A stretch of DNA of 63,377 nt, from the NCBI GenBank assembly GCA_903970465.1, contig CAJCIO010000039.1, positions 1-63,377 of the forward strand. The letters run 5' to 3'. The notes under the pieces are model-generated. The model searched no databases. It saw nothing but the letters and a program-made list of their open reading frames with translations, and was not told the DNA's origin. The position numbers and the translations under genes were made by a program. Position 1 is the stretch's first letter; the number at the start of each line of letters is the position of its first letter. The DNA comes from Gammaproteobacteria bacterium. GTDB taxonomy: Bacteria > Pseudomonadota > Gammaproteobacteria > Pseudomonadales > Pseudomonadaceae. Below are positions 31,661 to 39,224 of this stretch, in pieces.

Positions 31661-33220
31661 ATGGCAAACAAAAAAAACCGAACCTTGATCTTTGGCACCG
31701 GCGCTGGCGGGGTCAATTTCTATCGAAGCAGCCGTGGCAGTCTCAACGTGATCGGCTTTCTGGATAACAATCGGGAAAAACAAGGACAGGCGCTGTTCGG
31801 TAAAGTCATCTATGCGCCTTCACGTTTGAGCGAACTGGTGTTCGACCAGATTATCATCGCCAGCGATTACTACCAGGAGATCTATCCACAGCTGGTCAAT
31901 GAGCTGGCAGTCAGCGCAGAAAAAGTCAGCGTTTTTTTTAATCATCAGACCACACCAGGATTTTTCCAGCGCCTGCGCTCGCGTCTCGAGCAGTGTGCCT
32001 ACGAGCGGCTGTGTCGACGCCCGGGCTGGGTGTCCGATCTGCTGTACAGGCGATTGTTCGCGGCAAAAAGCGACGTCAAACGTTTCGCCCTCGAATGGCT
32101 GGATGAGGCCGAAGCGAATAAGGTCCACGTATTTCGAAACGCCCAGGCGGGCAGCGTGCAAGGCCCACACTACGTCGGGCAAGATGTGCCAGTCACTCCC
32201 ATCACGGTGCCCGAAGTCGCGCTGTATCGGTTTTGCCAAGGGCAAGTCCGTTCGATCTCGCGCACGGTCATCCTCCCCGAAGGGCGGCTGATCAACGAAC
32301 GCGTGACGACCGCGATAATCGACAGCGCCGACTACAGTACCGGGCATCTGGTCTACCATGGCGAAGCATTCGCCCTGGCGCGCCAAGGTACTGCGCCCCA
32401 ATATGTGGAGCGCGGGATGCTGGTGAGCGGTGGCACCGAGACCAATTACTACCACTGGATGCTGGAGATTCTCAGCCAACTGCAATTCGTGCGCGAACTG
32501 CCCGGCGAATATGACCATTACCCGCTGTTGATTTCCGAACACAGCCAGACCATCCCGTCGATCAAGGCCATGTTGGATGCCATGGGCATCACCCGTCCGT
32601 TAGTGCTGCTCAAGAGTGTGGCGTCATACTGCGTCGGCGACCTGTTGATGATCAGTGCGCCGAATAACGGCATCTTCAATTACAAAGGCCCTGCGGACTG
32701 CTTGCCCAACTACAATTTTTCCCGGCCTGAATCCATCGGCTTCTTGCGTGAAAACGGTCTGTCGCTGGCTGCCGGGGTTGACCGGGCAGTGTTGCCCAAG
32801 CGAGTGTTCCTGGGGCGCAAGGGGTATCTGCGGCCTTACAATCAGGCGCAAATCCTGGCACGTCTCGAGCCTCACGGGTTCGAGTGCGTCTATATGGAAG
32901 AGCAGGATATTCAGCATCAAGTGGCGATCATGGCCAACGCCGACATCATCATCGGCCCTACGGGGGCCGCGTGGACCAATATCATCTTTGCCTCGCGAGG
33001 GGCGAGGGCGTTGTGCTGGATGGCCGAAGAGCTGGGCGCGCTTGCGTGCTATTCCAACCTGGCTGACATCGTCGGGGTCGATATGAATTACCTCCGTTAT
33101 CAGGCCAATACCTCGGCGTCTCGCGAGCTGTACTACAAAGGTTATTCGATTGATGCCGAGGCTGTGGTGCAATGGCTGGCAATGGGTGACGCCGATTCCC
33201 GCCCTGGACACTCGCAATGA
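31661..33220 (+). CDS. GT61-family glycosyltransferase with N-terminal Rossmann-like domain
   Basis: 519 residues. Residues 6-95 look like the nucleotide-binding domain seen at the start of PglD/NeuD-type proteins (RTLIFGTGAGGVNFYRSS; NVIGFLDNN; FDQIIIASDYYQEI). Residues about 200-500 fit GT61 (DUF563): GGTETNYYHWMLEILSQL (257-274), RVFLGRKGYLRPYNQAQI, VYMEEQDIQHQVAIMANADIIIGPTGAAWTNIIF. Probably transfers the amino-dideoxyhexose made by the next two genes. More A+T-rich than neighbours, with an A8 run at codons 4-6 and a T8 run at codons 91-93. Its stop overlaps fdtA by four bases. Confidence 0.78.
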   Translation: MANKKNRTLIFGTGAGGVNFYRSSRGSLNVIGFLDNNREKQGQALFGKVIYAPSRLSELVFDQIIIASDYYQEIYPQLVNELAVSAEKVSVFFNHQTTPGFFQRLRSRLEQCAYERLCRRPGWVSDLLYRRLFAAKSDVKRFALEWLDEAEANKVHVFRNAQAGSVQGPHYVGQDVPVTPITVPEVALYRFCQGQVRSISRTVILPEGRLINERVTTAIIDSADYSTGHLVYHGEAFALARQGTAPQYVERGMLVSGGTETNYYHWMLEILSQLQFVRELPGEYDHYPLLISEHSQTIPSIKAMLDAMGITRPLVLLKSVASYCVGDLLMISAPNNGIFNYKGPADCLPNYNFSRPESIGFLRENGLSLAAGVDRAVLPKRVFLGRKGYLRPYNQAQILARLEPHGFECVYMEEQDIQHQVAIMANADIIIGPTGAAWTNIIFASRGARALCWMAEELGALACYSNLADIVGVDMNYLRYQANTSASRELYYKGYSIDAEAVVQWLAMGDADSRPGHSQ

Positions 33221-33615
33221 ATATTCAATTTTTGCAGTTGCAGACCCACGGTGATGACCGCGGCTCGTTGATCTCCCTGGAAGAAGGCAAGAACATCCCT
33301 TTTCAGGTCAAGCGTGTGTATTACATGTTTGATACGGGGCAGGGCGTCAAGCGCGGCTATCATGCGCACAAATCCTTGAAGCAGGTGGCGGTCGCGGTGC
33401 GCGGCTCGTGCCGTTTCCTGCTCGATGACGGCAAGGAGAAAATCGATTTTCGTCTTGATAATCCCTGTCAGGGCTTGTTGATCGAGTCTTTCGTGTGGCG
33501 AGTGATGTACGACTTTTCTCCTGATTGCGTGTTGATGGTGCTCGCCGACAGTCTGTATGACGAAGCCGATTACGTGCGCGACTACGCCACTTTCCAAAGC
33601 ATGGTGAACCCGTGA
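33217..33615 (+). CDS. fdtA: dTDP-4-oxo-6-deoxyhexose 3,4-ketoisomerase, FdtA/QdtA-like
   Basis: 132 residues, single cupin domain. FdtA and QdtA convert dTDP-4-keto-6-deoxyglucose into a 3-keto sugar for 3-amination. [29 protein letters not shown] is the family opening; catalytic histidines His49 and His51 are in RGYHAHK. Sequence alone does not tell the galacto (FdtA) from the gluco (QdtA) product, so the symbol is a family label. The substrate would come from RmlA/RmlB, not encoded in this window. Coupled to genes on both sides by four-base overlaps. Confidence 0.85.
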   Translation: MNIQFLQLQTHGDDRGSLISLEEGKNIPFQVKRVYYMFDTGQGVKRGYHAHKSLKQVAVAVRGSCRFLLDDGKEKIDFRLDNPCQGLLIESFVWRVMYDFSPDCVLMVLADSLYDEADYVRDYATFQSMVNP

Positions 33616-34739
33616 CGACAGCGACAATGACAATTCCCTTTCTTGACCTGCAGGCCATCAACCACGAATACGCGGATGAGTTGAAGGCGGCCTGTGCCCG
33701 GGTGATCGATTCGGGTTGGTATTTGATGGGCGAGGAGCTCAGCCGATTCGAGGCAGACTTTGCCGATTATTGCGCGGTGACTCATGCGGTGGGGGTCGGC
33801 AACGGCCTCGATGCCCTGACCCTGGTGATACGTGCCTGGAAGGAGCAAGGCAAGCTGCGCGACGGTGATGAAGTGATCGTGCAGCACAACACCTTTATCG
33901 CCACCCTTGCCGCCATCATCGAAAACGGCCTGACGCCGGTACTGGTGGATACCGACCTGACCACCTTCAACCTGGACGTCGGTGCAGTGGCGGCGGCCAT
34001 TACCGGCAAGACCCGCTTGATTGTGCCGGTGCATCTCTACGGGCAATTGGCGCCCATGCCCGAAATCATGGCACTGGCCCGTCAGCATGGCCTGTTGGTG
34101 CTGGAAGATTGTGCCCAGGCCCACGGCGCCAGCCTGCAAGGTCGCAAGGCGGGCAGTTGGGGCGATGCGGGGGCGTTCAGTTTCTACCCGGGCAAAAACC
34201 TCGGTGCCTTGGGCGACGGGGGGGCCGTGGTGTGCAACGACGCGGCGCTGGCGACCCTGGTGCGTGCGTTGGGCAACTACGGCTCGCGGATCAAATATCA
34301 GCATGAGTACGCAGGGGTGAACAGCCGTCTGGATGAGATTCAGGCGGCTATCCTGCGGGTCAAGCTGGCCCGGCTGGACGCCGACACCGAGCGTCGTCGC
34401 CTCATTGCCGAACGCTTTACCGCGCAGATCCATAATCCGCTGATCAACGTGCCGCGCGCCACGCACCGTGAAGGCCATGTGTGGCATCTGTTCGTGGTCA
34501 CCTGCCGTTGCCGTGACGCCCTGAAGGATTACCTGACCGAGCGGGGCATCCAGACCAACATTCACTACCCGCTGGCCATTGCCGAGCACCCGCCTTACCG
34601 CCACTTGACGATACCCACGCGGGCGCAGGAGGCGGCGCAGAACCAGCAAATTCTGTCGATTCCGCTGTATCACACCCTGAGCGATGCAGCGCAGGTGCAT
34701 CTGATCGATGCCCTGAACCACTTCGGTAGCGCTCAATAG
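33612..34739 (+). CDS. fdtB: dTDP-3-amino-3,6-dideoxyhexose transaminase, FdtB/QdtB-like
   Basis: 375 residues, DegT/DnrJ/EryC1 PLP family. [20 protein letters not shown] and [25 protein letters not shown] are typical of FdtB/QdtB; Asp167 in [12 protein letters not shown] and the PLP lysine Lys195 in [17 protein letters not shown] are present. Adds the amino group at C3 of the ketoisomerase product, giving dTDP-Fuc3N or dTDP-Qui3N. GTG start overlapping the previous stop, with GGTGA upstream; an internal ATG at 33627 is an alternative. No N-acyltransferase of the FdtC/QdtC type follows. Confidence 0.87.
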   Translation: MTTATMTIPFLDLQAINHEYADELKAACARVIDSGWYLMGEELSRFEADFADYCAVTHAVGVGNGLDALTLVIRAWKEQGKLRDGDEVIVQHNTFIATLAAIIENGLTPVLVDTDLTTFNLDVGAVAAAITGKTRLIVPVHLYGQLAPMPEIMALARQHGLLVLEDCAQAHGASLQGRKAGSWGDAGAFSFYPGKNLGALGDGGAVVCNDAALATLVRALGNYGSRIKYQHEYAGVNSRLDEIQAAILRVKLARLDADTERRRLIAERFTAQIHNPLINVPRATHREGHVWHLFVVTCRCRDALKDYLTERGIQTNIHYPLAIAEHPPYRHLTIPTRAQEAAQNQQILSIPLYHTLSDAAQVHLIDALNHFGSAQ

Positions 34740-35049
34740 CGGCGCCCACCAGGCGCGCGTTATTGCACCATGGGATGCGCCTGCAATTGTGCACCGCGCA
34801 TTAAACCTTCCTGCAAAAATGTCACAAAATACGAAGCAGACGTTATATTGGCGTGACCTATGGGTCACGAAGTGCATCCCATTGTCATGTTTTTGTGGGC
34901 GTTGAAGTGGCTGCCTGGCCGAATGGTCGGCCCTTTGCGCTTTGGTGCCGTCGGCTGCTGCCCCTTGTGAGCTGCACGGCGCCAGTCTCTGTCGGCCCCT
35001 CGATCCATCCGAGTGGTGATATTCAGCGGTTTATTATTGGGAAGCCAGA
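34740..35049 (+). other. 310-base intergenic region before the ketoacyl synthase gene
   Basis: No gene seen. It holds a small GC hairpin just after fdtB (GCGCC/GGCGC near 34742-34756), an A+T-rich stretch (34800-34850) with a TATATT-like -10 near 34844, a weak FliA-like match (TAAA at 34802, 15 bases, GTCACAAA, four of eight), and a perfect 7-bp inverted repeat at 34852-34869. A promoter for the ketoacyl synthase gene probably lies here, but I cannot fix it. Confidence 0.5.
34852..34869 (+). promoter_or_regulatory. Inverted repeat, possible operator before the ketoacyl synthase gene
   Basis: CGTGACC (34852-34858) and GGTCACG (34863-34869) form a perfect 7-bp inverted repeat around TATG. It overlaps the likely transcription start if TATATT at about 34844 is the -10 box. 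Its geometry suits a dimeric repressor, but the protein is unknown. Confidence 0.4.
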
Positions 35050-35979
35050 ATGATTGGCATAAAAAGCATAGCGAGTTACGTGCCGAAGGCCGGTGTCGAT
35101 AACTACGCGCAGGGTGCCAAATTTGCCAAGGACGAAGACTTCATCCTGGGCAAGATCGGTTCGGCGTTCCTGCCACGCAAGGACGCCACGCAAGAAACCT
35201 CCGACCTGTGCGTCGAGGCCGTCAACGCCTTGTTCGCGAACAACCCGCAACTCAAGCGCGAGTCCATCGACGCGCTGATCGTCGTCACCCAGAACGGCGA
35301 CGAAGAAGGCCTGCCGCACACGGCCGCGATCGTCCAGGACAAGCTCGGCTTGCCTACCCACGTCGCCGCATTCGACATCTCCCTGGGCTGCTCGGGGTAT
35401 GTCTACGGTATCTACGCCATGAAAGGCTTCATGGAGGCCGCAGGCCTGAAGAACGGTCTGCTGATCACCGCCGACCCGTATTCGAAAATCGTCGACCCCG
35501 AAGACCGCAACACCACCATGCTGTTCGGCGATGCCGCCACGGCCACCTGGATGGGCGAGGACGCCCCCTGGCAGTTGGGCAAGGCCAAATTCGGCACCGA
35601 CGGTTCCGGCGCGCCGCACCTGAAGGTCAGCGATGGCGTGTTCTTCATGAACGGCCGTCAGGTGTTCAACTTTGCCCTGCTCAAAGTGCCGGCGCATTTG
35701 CACGAACTGCTCGATGAGTCGGGCTTCAGCGCGGACGATATCGACGCCTTCTGTATTCACCAGGGCAGCGCCGCGATCGTCGACGCCGTGGCTCGCCGCT
35801 TCGAAGCCGCGCCACCGGAGAAGTTCGTCAAGGACATGCTCGAAACCGGCAACACGGTGTCCTCCAGCGTACCGCTGCTGCTTGAAAAGCACGTGCTCGA
35901 CTCCAGCTGGAAACGTGTCGCCCTGAGCGGCTTCGGTGTCGGCCTGTCGTGGGGCTCGGCGATTATCTATCGGCCCTGA
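35050..35979 (+). CDS. 3-oxoacyl-ACP synthase III (FabH-like), flagellin glycan acyl supply
   Basis: 309 residues, thiolase fold. The full KAS III triad is present: Cys114 in DISLGCSGYVYG, His237 in AFCIHQGSAA, Asn268 in LETGNTVSSS. MIGIKSIASYVPKAGVDNY is the typical opening. A homologue is linked to fgt1/fgt2 in P. syringae, where flagellin carries a 3-hydroxybutanoyl-amido sugar; by analogy this enzyme may supply an acetoacetyl or hydroxyacyl group for an amino sugar here. It is not the housekeeping fabH by context. A strong terminator follows. Confidence 0.85.
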   Translation: MIGIKSIASYVPKAGVDNYAQGAKFAKDEDFILGKIGSAFLPRKDATQETSDLCVEAVNALFANNPQLKRESIDALIVVTQNGDEEGLPHTAAIVQDKLGLPTHVAAFDISLGCSGYVYGIYAMKGFMEAAGLKNGLLITADPYSKIVDPEDRNTTMLFGDAATATWMGEDAPWQLGKAKFGTDGSGAPHLKVSDGVFFMNGRQVFNFALLKVPAHLHELLDESGFSADDIDAFCIHQGSAAIVDAVARRFEAAPPEKFVKDMLETGNTVSSSVPLLLEKHVLDSSWKRVALSGFGVGLSWGSAIIYRP

Positions 35980-36024
35980 GCCGCACCCACTCCCGCAACG
36001 CCGGGAGCCCCGCCAGCCGTGTGT

Positions 36025-36063
36025 CTGCGCCCAAGGTGAGTTAACCTTGGGCGCAGTCGTTTT
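36025..36063 (+). terminator. Intrinsic terminator between the ketoacyl synthase and maf genes
   Basis: A perfect 13-bp stem: CTGCGCCCAAGGT (36025-36037) and ACCTTGGGCGCAG (36044-36056), loop GAGTTA, then TCGTTTT. Its T tract ends 18 bases before the maf start codon, leaving almost no room for a maf promoter. Confidence 0.85.
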
Positions 36064-36080
36064 CAGGGAACCGCAGCACC

Positions 36081-37370
36081 ATGAACGAAACATTCCAGGC
36101 TAACGGGGAAGTCCTCCGGCGTCGCTGGCCGACGCTATGGGCGCGGCTGCAAACCGAGGACGTGAGCGCCCTGTCGCAGCGAGTGCAGGGGTGTGGCGCG
36201 ACCCTGAGCATCGACGGGGTGCAGTTGACCAGCCGTTACGATCGTGTCGCCGAGGCACGCTTGCAGGCCGACAGCCTGGCGCCCGACAGTGCGGTGGTGC
36301 ATGTGTACGGTACCGGTCTGGGCGATCTGCAGGGGGTATTGCTGGAGCGTCCATCGCTGCAGACCTTGCAGGTGTACATCGTCAACAGCGCGCTGTTCGC
36401 GCTGATCCTTGGCTTGCTCGACCAGCGCCAATGGCTCGGCGACCCGCGGGTCGAGCTGAGCCTGGCGGGGGAGCACAGCGAAATGGCCCTGCCGTTCTTC
36501 GCCCTGCCTGGTGAAATGGTGCTCGCCGATGATTTCAGTGCCCGGATGCGCGATCGCCTCGTGAGCGAGACCCATCTGGCCTTCAACAATCGCCATTTCG
36601 CGGCAGAGCAGCCGCATTTGCTCCAGCGCTTGGGCGAGACCGAAGCGCTGGTGCGCAGCGACCCTGATGTGGCTCGACTGTTCGATACCTTGCAGGGGCG
36701 CGAGGTACTGGTGATCGCCACCGGGCCGAGCCTTGAACAACATTTTGCTGCGCTCAAGGGGATTGCCGCGCAGGCCGAGCGGCCTTTGATCATCTGTGTC
36801 GACACGGCGTACCGGCCGCTGCGCCAGCAAGGCATCGTCCCTGATCTGGTGGTCAGCGTCGATCAGTTGATCAGCGAGCGCTACTTGCCGTCGGACGACT
36901 CCCAGGCGGTGACCCTGGTGTATCTGCCGCTGGTACCGGCGGATGTCCTGCAGCGCTGGCAGGGCCCGCGCTACGCTGGGTATTCCGCCAGCCCGTTGTT
37001 CGACGCGCTGCGCGAGCGCCTGCCGCGCGGCAGTTTGCATACCGCTGGCAGCGTGTTGCATCCGGCGGTTGATCTGGCGGTGAAGATGGGCGCCCGGCGG
37101 ATCACCCTGTTCGGTGCCGACTTCGCCTTTCCCCATGACAGGACCCACGCCGGCTGGCTCGACAGCGAATTGGGCCCATCGGTGAAAGCCGCGCGCTACT
37201 GGCTGCAGGACGGCCACGGGCAGCGGGTCAAGACCCAACTCAATTTTCGCAGTTACCTGATGGAGCTGGAGCGTTTCATTGCGCGTCATCCGCAGGTGCA
37301 ATTCTTCAATACCAGTCGGGACGGCGCGCTGATCGCTGGAACGCACTACCATCCGGAGTTCGTGGCATGA
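36081..37370 (+). CDS. maf: Motility accessory factor Maf-like flagellin glycosyltransferase (DUF115)
   Basis: 429 residues. The DUF115/MAF_flag10 core is at about 205-400: EVLVIATGPSLEQHFAAL (208-225), GIVPDLVVSVD (251-261), KMGARRITLFGADFAFP. In Campylobacter, Aeromonas and Clostridium/Geobacillus, Maf proteins transfer nonulosonic acids such as pseudaminic acid to flagellin before export; the pse genes upstream fit that role. The first 200 residues are less conserved. It precedes fliC with one small gene between, overlapping that gene by four bases. Confidence 0.82.
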   Translation: MNETFQANGEVLRRRWPTLWARLQTEDVSALSQRVQGCGATLSIDGVQLTSRYDRVAEARLQADSLAPDSAVVHVYGTGLGDLQGVLLERPSLQTLQVYIVNSALFALILGLLDQRQWLGDPRVELSLAGEHSEMALPFFALPGEMVLADDFSARMRDRLVSETHLAFNNRHFAAEQPHLLQRLGETEALVRSDPDVARLFDTLQGREVLVIATGPSLEQHFAALKGIAAQAERPLIICVDTAYRPLRQQGIVPDLVVSVDQLISERYLPSDDSQAVTLVYLPLVPADVLQRWQGPRYAGYSASPLFDALRERLPRGSLHTAGSVLHPAVDLAVKMGARRITLFGADFAFPHDRTHAGWLDSELGPSVKAARYWLQDGHGQRVKTQLNFRSYLMELERFIARHPQVQFFNTSRDGALIAGTHYHPEFVA

Positions 37371-37633
37371 GTGTCGATCTCGCGGTCGAGCGCCAGGTAC
37401 GGGCGTGTGCGGCACTGTTTCGTCTGGGACGCGATGTGGAGGCAGCGTTGCAGATGGTTGAGGTATTCGATGGCTTGATGAAAGCACTGCAGGGCTGCCC
37501 GCCTGACGTGGCCCAGCAATGCCCCGTGGTACTGAATGCATTATTGCAGGCACAAGAGCGTCAAGATTGGTTGGGGCTGGCCGATACCTTGGAAGTAGAT
37601 CTGCTGCAACTGGTGGCGCAACAAGAGGCGTGA
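37367..37633 (+). CDS. Small helical protein of unknown function between maf and fliC
   Basis: 88 residues, not recognised. Predicted to be all helical with no membrane segment. The C-terminal half (ALLQAQERQDWLGLADTLEVDLLQLV) resembles the repeated D-W-x-x-L/I-A-x-L-D pattern of FliT-like export chaperones; compare ALERRDWSTIAQLDLACRDCV in FliT of this window. ATGA overlap with maf implies coupled translation. A role as a small helper of Maf or flagellin is an inference only. Confidence 0.7.
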   Translation: MSVDLAVERQVRACAALFRLGRDVEAALQMVEVFDGLMKALQGCPPDVAQQCPVVLNALLQAQERQDWLGLADTLEVDLLQLVAQQEA

Positions 37634-37761
37634 GTCTCGAAGTGTGACGCGGTTCACAGGGCAACGGATCGTCGTGAAAGCTTTTTTGGCGTCAAAGTTT
37701 GTTCGGGGCCTTGATTTACACGGGTTCTGGCAAAAACGGCAAAAAAACTTTGAAAAAGGGC

Positions 37762-37788
37762 TCAAGCAAACGCCCACCACGACGATAA
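37762..37788 (+). promoter_or_regulatory. FliA (sigma28) promoter of fliC
   Basis: TCAA (37762-37765), 15 bases, GACGATAA (37781-37788), seven of eight -10 matches. Transcription would start near 37795, a leader of about 69 bases with GAGG before the ATG. A-rich tracts (37732-37757) just upstream may act as an UP element. Confidence 0.75.
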
Positions 37789-37863
37789 CTATTACGAAGG
37801 TTCTCTAGGCCACACCGGCTCAAGCCAGGGCCGGACCAGTACCCAAATCACGAGGAATTCATT

Positions 37864-38715
37864 ATGTTAGGCGTAAACACCAACGTTGCATCCCTGGCCG
37901 TTCAAACCAACCTGAACAAAGCTTCCGATGCTCTGACCACCTCCATGACTCGTCTGTCTTCTGGCCTGAAAATCAACAGTGCAAAAGATGACGCCGCCGG
38001 CCTGCAGATCGCTACCAAGGAAACCAGCCAGATTCGTGGCCAGACCGTAGCAATCAAGAACGCCAACGACGGTATCTCGATGGCTCAGACCGCTGAAGGC
38101 GCTCTGCAGGAATCGACCAACATTCTGCAGCGTATGCGTGAACTGGCCGTGCAGTCTGCGAACGACTCGAACAGCTCCAGCGACCGTGTTGCACTGAACT
38201 CCGAATTCACCCAGATGTCGGCTGAATTGACTCGTATCTCGGCGTCCACCAACCTCAACGGCAAAAACCTGCTGGACGGTTCGGCTGGCACCATGAACCT
38301 GCAAGTCGGCTCCAACACCGGTTCGGCCAACACCATCACCTTGACCCTGAGCGCTAGCTTCGACGCCAACACCCTGGGTGTCGGTAGCTCGGTTTCGATC
38401 ACTGGTACTGGCGGCACCACGGGTACTGCAGCTTCGACCGTCGCTAACGCAATCACTGCAATCGACGCCGCTCTGCAGACCATCAACTCCACTCGTGCAA
38501 ACCTTGGTGCTTCGCAAAACCGTCTGTCCAGCACCATCTCCAACTTGCAGAACGTGAACTTGAACGCAACGGCTGCACTGGGCCGTATTCAAGACACCGA
38601 CTTCGCTTCGGAAACTGCTAACCTGACTAAACAGCAGACTCTGCAGCAAGCGTCGACTTCGGTACTGGCACAGGCTAACCAGCTGCCATCCGCAGTACTG
38701 AAACTGCTCCAGTAA
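37864..38715 (+). CDS. fliC: Flagellin FliC
   Basis: 283 residues, a short flagellin as in P. syringae and many P. fluorescens/putida. D0/D1 N-terminus [19 protein letters not shown] and the segment [20 protein letters not shown] (from residue 30), which is the region recognised by plant FLS2 (flg22); the C-terminus [32 protein letters not shown] ends the family pattern. The surface region (about 135-205) is Ser/Thr-rich and is the expected site of O-glycosylation by the upstream enzymes. Strongly biased codons suggest high expression. Confidence 0.97.
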   Translation: MLGVNTNVASLAVQTNLNKASDALTTSMTRLSSGLKINSAKDDAAGLQIATKETSQIRGQTVAIKNANDGISMAQTAEGALQESTNILQRMRELAVQSANDSNSSSDRVALNSEFTQMSAELTRISASTNLNGKNLLDGSAGTMNLQVGSNTGSANTITLTLSASFDANTLGVGSSVSITGTGGTTGTAASTVANAITAIDAALQTINSTRANLGASQNRLSSTISNLQNVNLNATAALGRIQDTDFASETANLTKQQTLQQASTSVLAQANQLPSAVLKLLQ

Positions 38716-38738
38716 GACTGTTTAAAGCTTAGGCTTCG

Positions 38739-38775
38739 GCGGGAGAGGGCGCTCAGCGTGCTCTCTCGCTTTTTT
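38739..38775 (+). terminator. Intrinsic terminator after fliC
   Basis: GCGGGAGAG (38739-38747) pairs with CTCTCTCGC (38761-38769), one G-T pair, followed by six T (38770-38775). It should end most flagellin mRNA, with partial read-through into flaG. Confidence 0.85.
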
Positions 38776-38794
38776 ACTTTGTGGAGGTCTTCAA

Positions 38795-39142
38795 ATGGAC
38801 GTCAAGCTGAATACTGCTTACACAGCGGCGACAAAGCCTTCGAGCGAAACCACCGTCCCAGCCGAACAGGTTGTGTCGACGACTACCGCCACCGGGGCCT
38901 CTGCCGACTCTTCCGTAAAGCCTGCGACCGTACAATCGGCCGTCAAGGCGATCGACCAATTCCTCAAGGCCTCCGAGCGCGATCTGGAATATTCCATTGA
39001 CCAGGCGCACGGCATTGCTATCGTCAAGGTAGTGTCTACCGAGACGGGCGAAGTCATTCGGCAGATGCCGACTGAAGAAGCACTGAAACTGGCCGATAAC
39101 ATGGATAAGCAAGGTAGCGTGCTGTTCGACGGCAAGGTCTGA
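38795..39142 (+). CDS. flaG: FlaG family protein
   Basis: 115 residues. The FlaG domain is the C-terminal half: AIDQFLKASERDLEYSIDQAHGIAIVKVVSTETGEVIRQMPTEEAL. The first 55 residues are Ala/Thr/Ser-rich and unstructured. FlaG affects filament length in several bacteria. GTGGAGG lies before the ATG. It sits between fliC and fliD as in other Pseudomonas. A GCCGATAA motif within its 3' end is a possible FliA promoter for fliD. Confidence 0.93.
   Translation: MDVKLNTAYTAATKPSSETTVPAEQVVSTTTATGASADSSVKPATVQSAVKAIDQFLKASERDLEYSIDQAHGIAIVKVVSTETGEVIRQMPTEEALKLADNMDKQGSVLFDGKV
39073..39099 (+). promoter_or_regulatory. Possible FliA promoter inside flaG, upstream of fliD
   Basis: TGAA (39073-39076), 15 bases, GCCGATAA (39092-39099). 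The -10 is perfect, the -35 has three of four matches. Being inside a coding region, it could be chance. Confidence 0.3.
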
Positions 39143-39146
39143 GAGC

Positions 39147-39161
39147 TGGCACGAAAAGTGT
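39147..39161 (+). promoter_or_regulatory. Degenerate sigma54-like site upstream of fliD
   Basis: TGGCACG (39147-39153) is a perfect -24 box, but the position of the -12 GC (39160-39161) reads GT. It lies about 65 bases before fliD. It could be a weak RpoN promoter or a relic. Confidence 0.4.
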
Positions 39162-39224
39162 TTCCACGCTGATATCGCGGCGTGCGCGGGTCAAAAGACC
39201 GGCGACTAATTCCAGGAGATTCAC

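Noticed and set aside
32292..32318. TCAA-N15-CGCGATAA inside the GT61 gene
   Set aside because: Only six of eight -10 matches, mid-gene, and no gene start downstream within 900 bases; probably chance.
37692..37715. TCAAAG ... GCCTTGAT upstream of fliC as the flagellin promoter
   Set aside because: Spacing of 12 bases and a poor -10; the site at 37762-37788 is far better.
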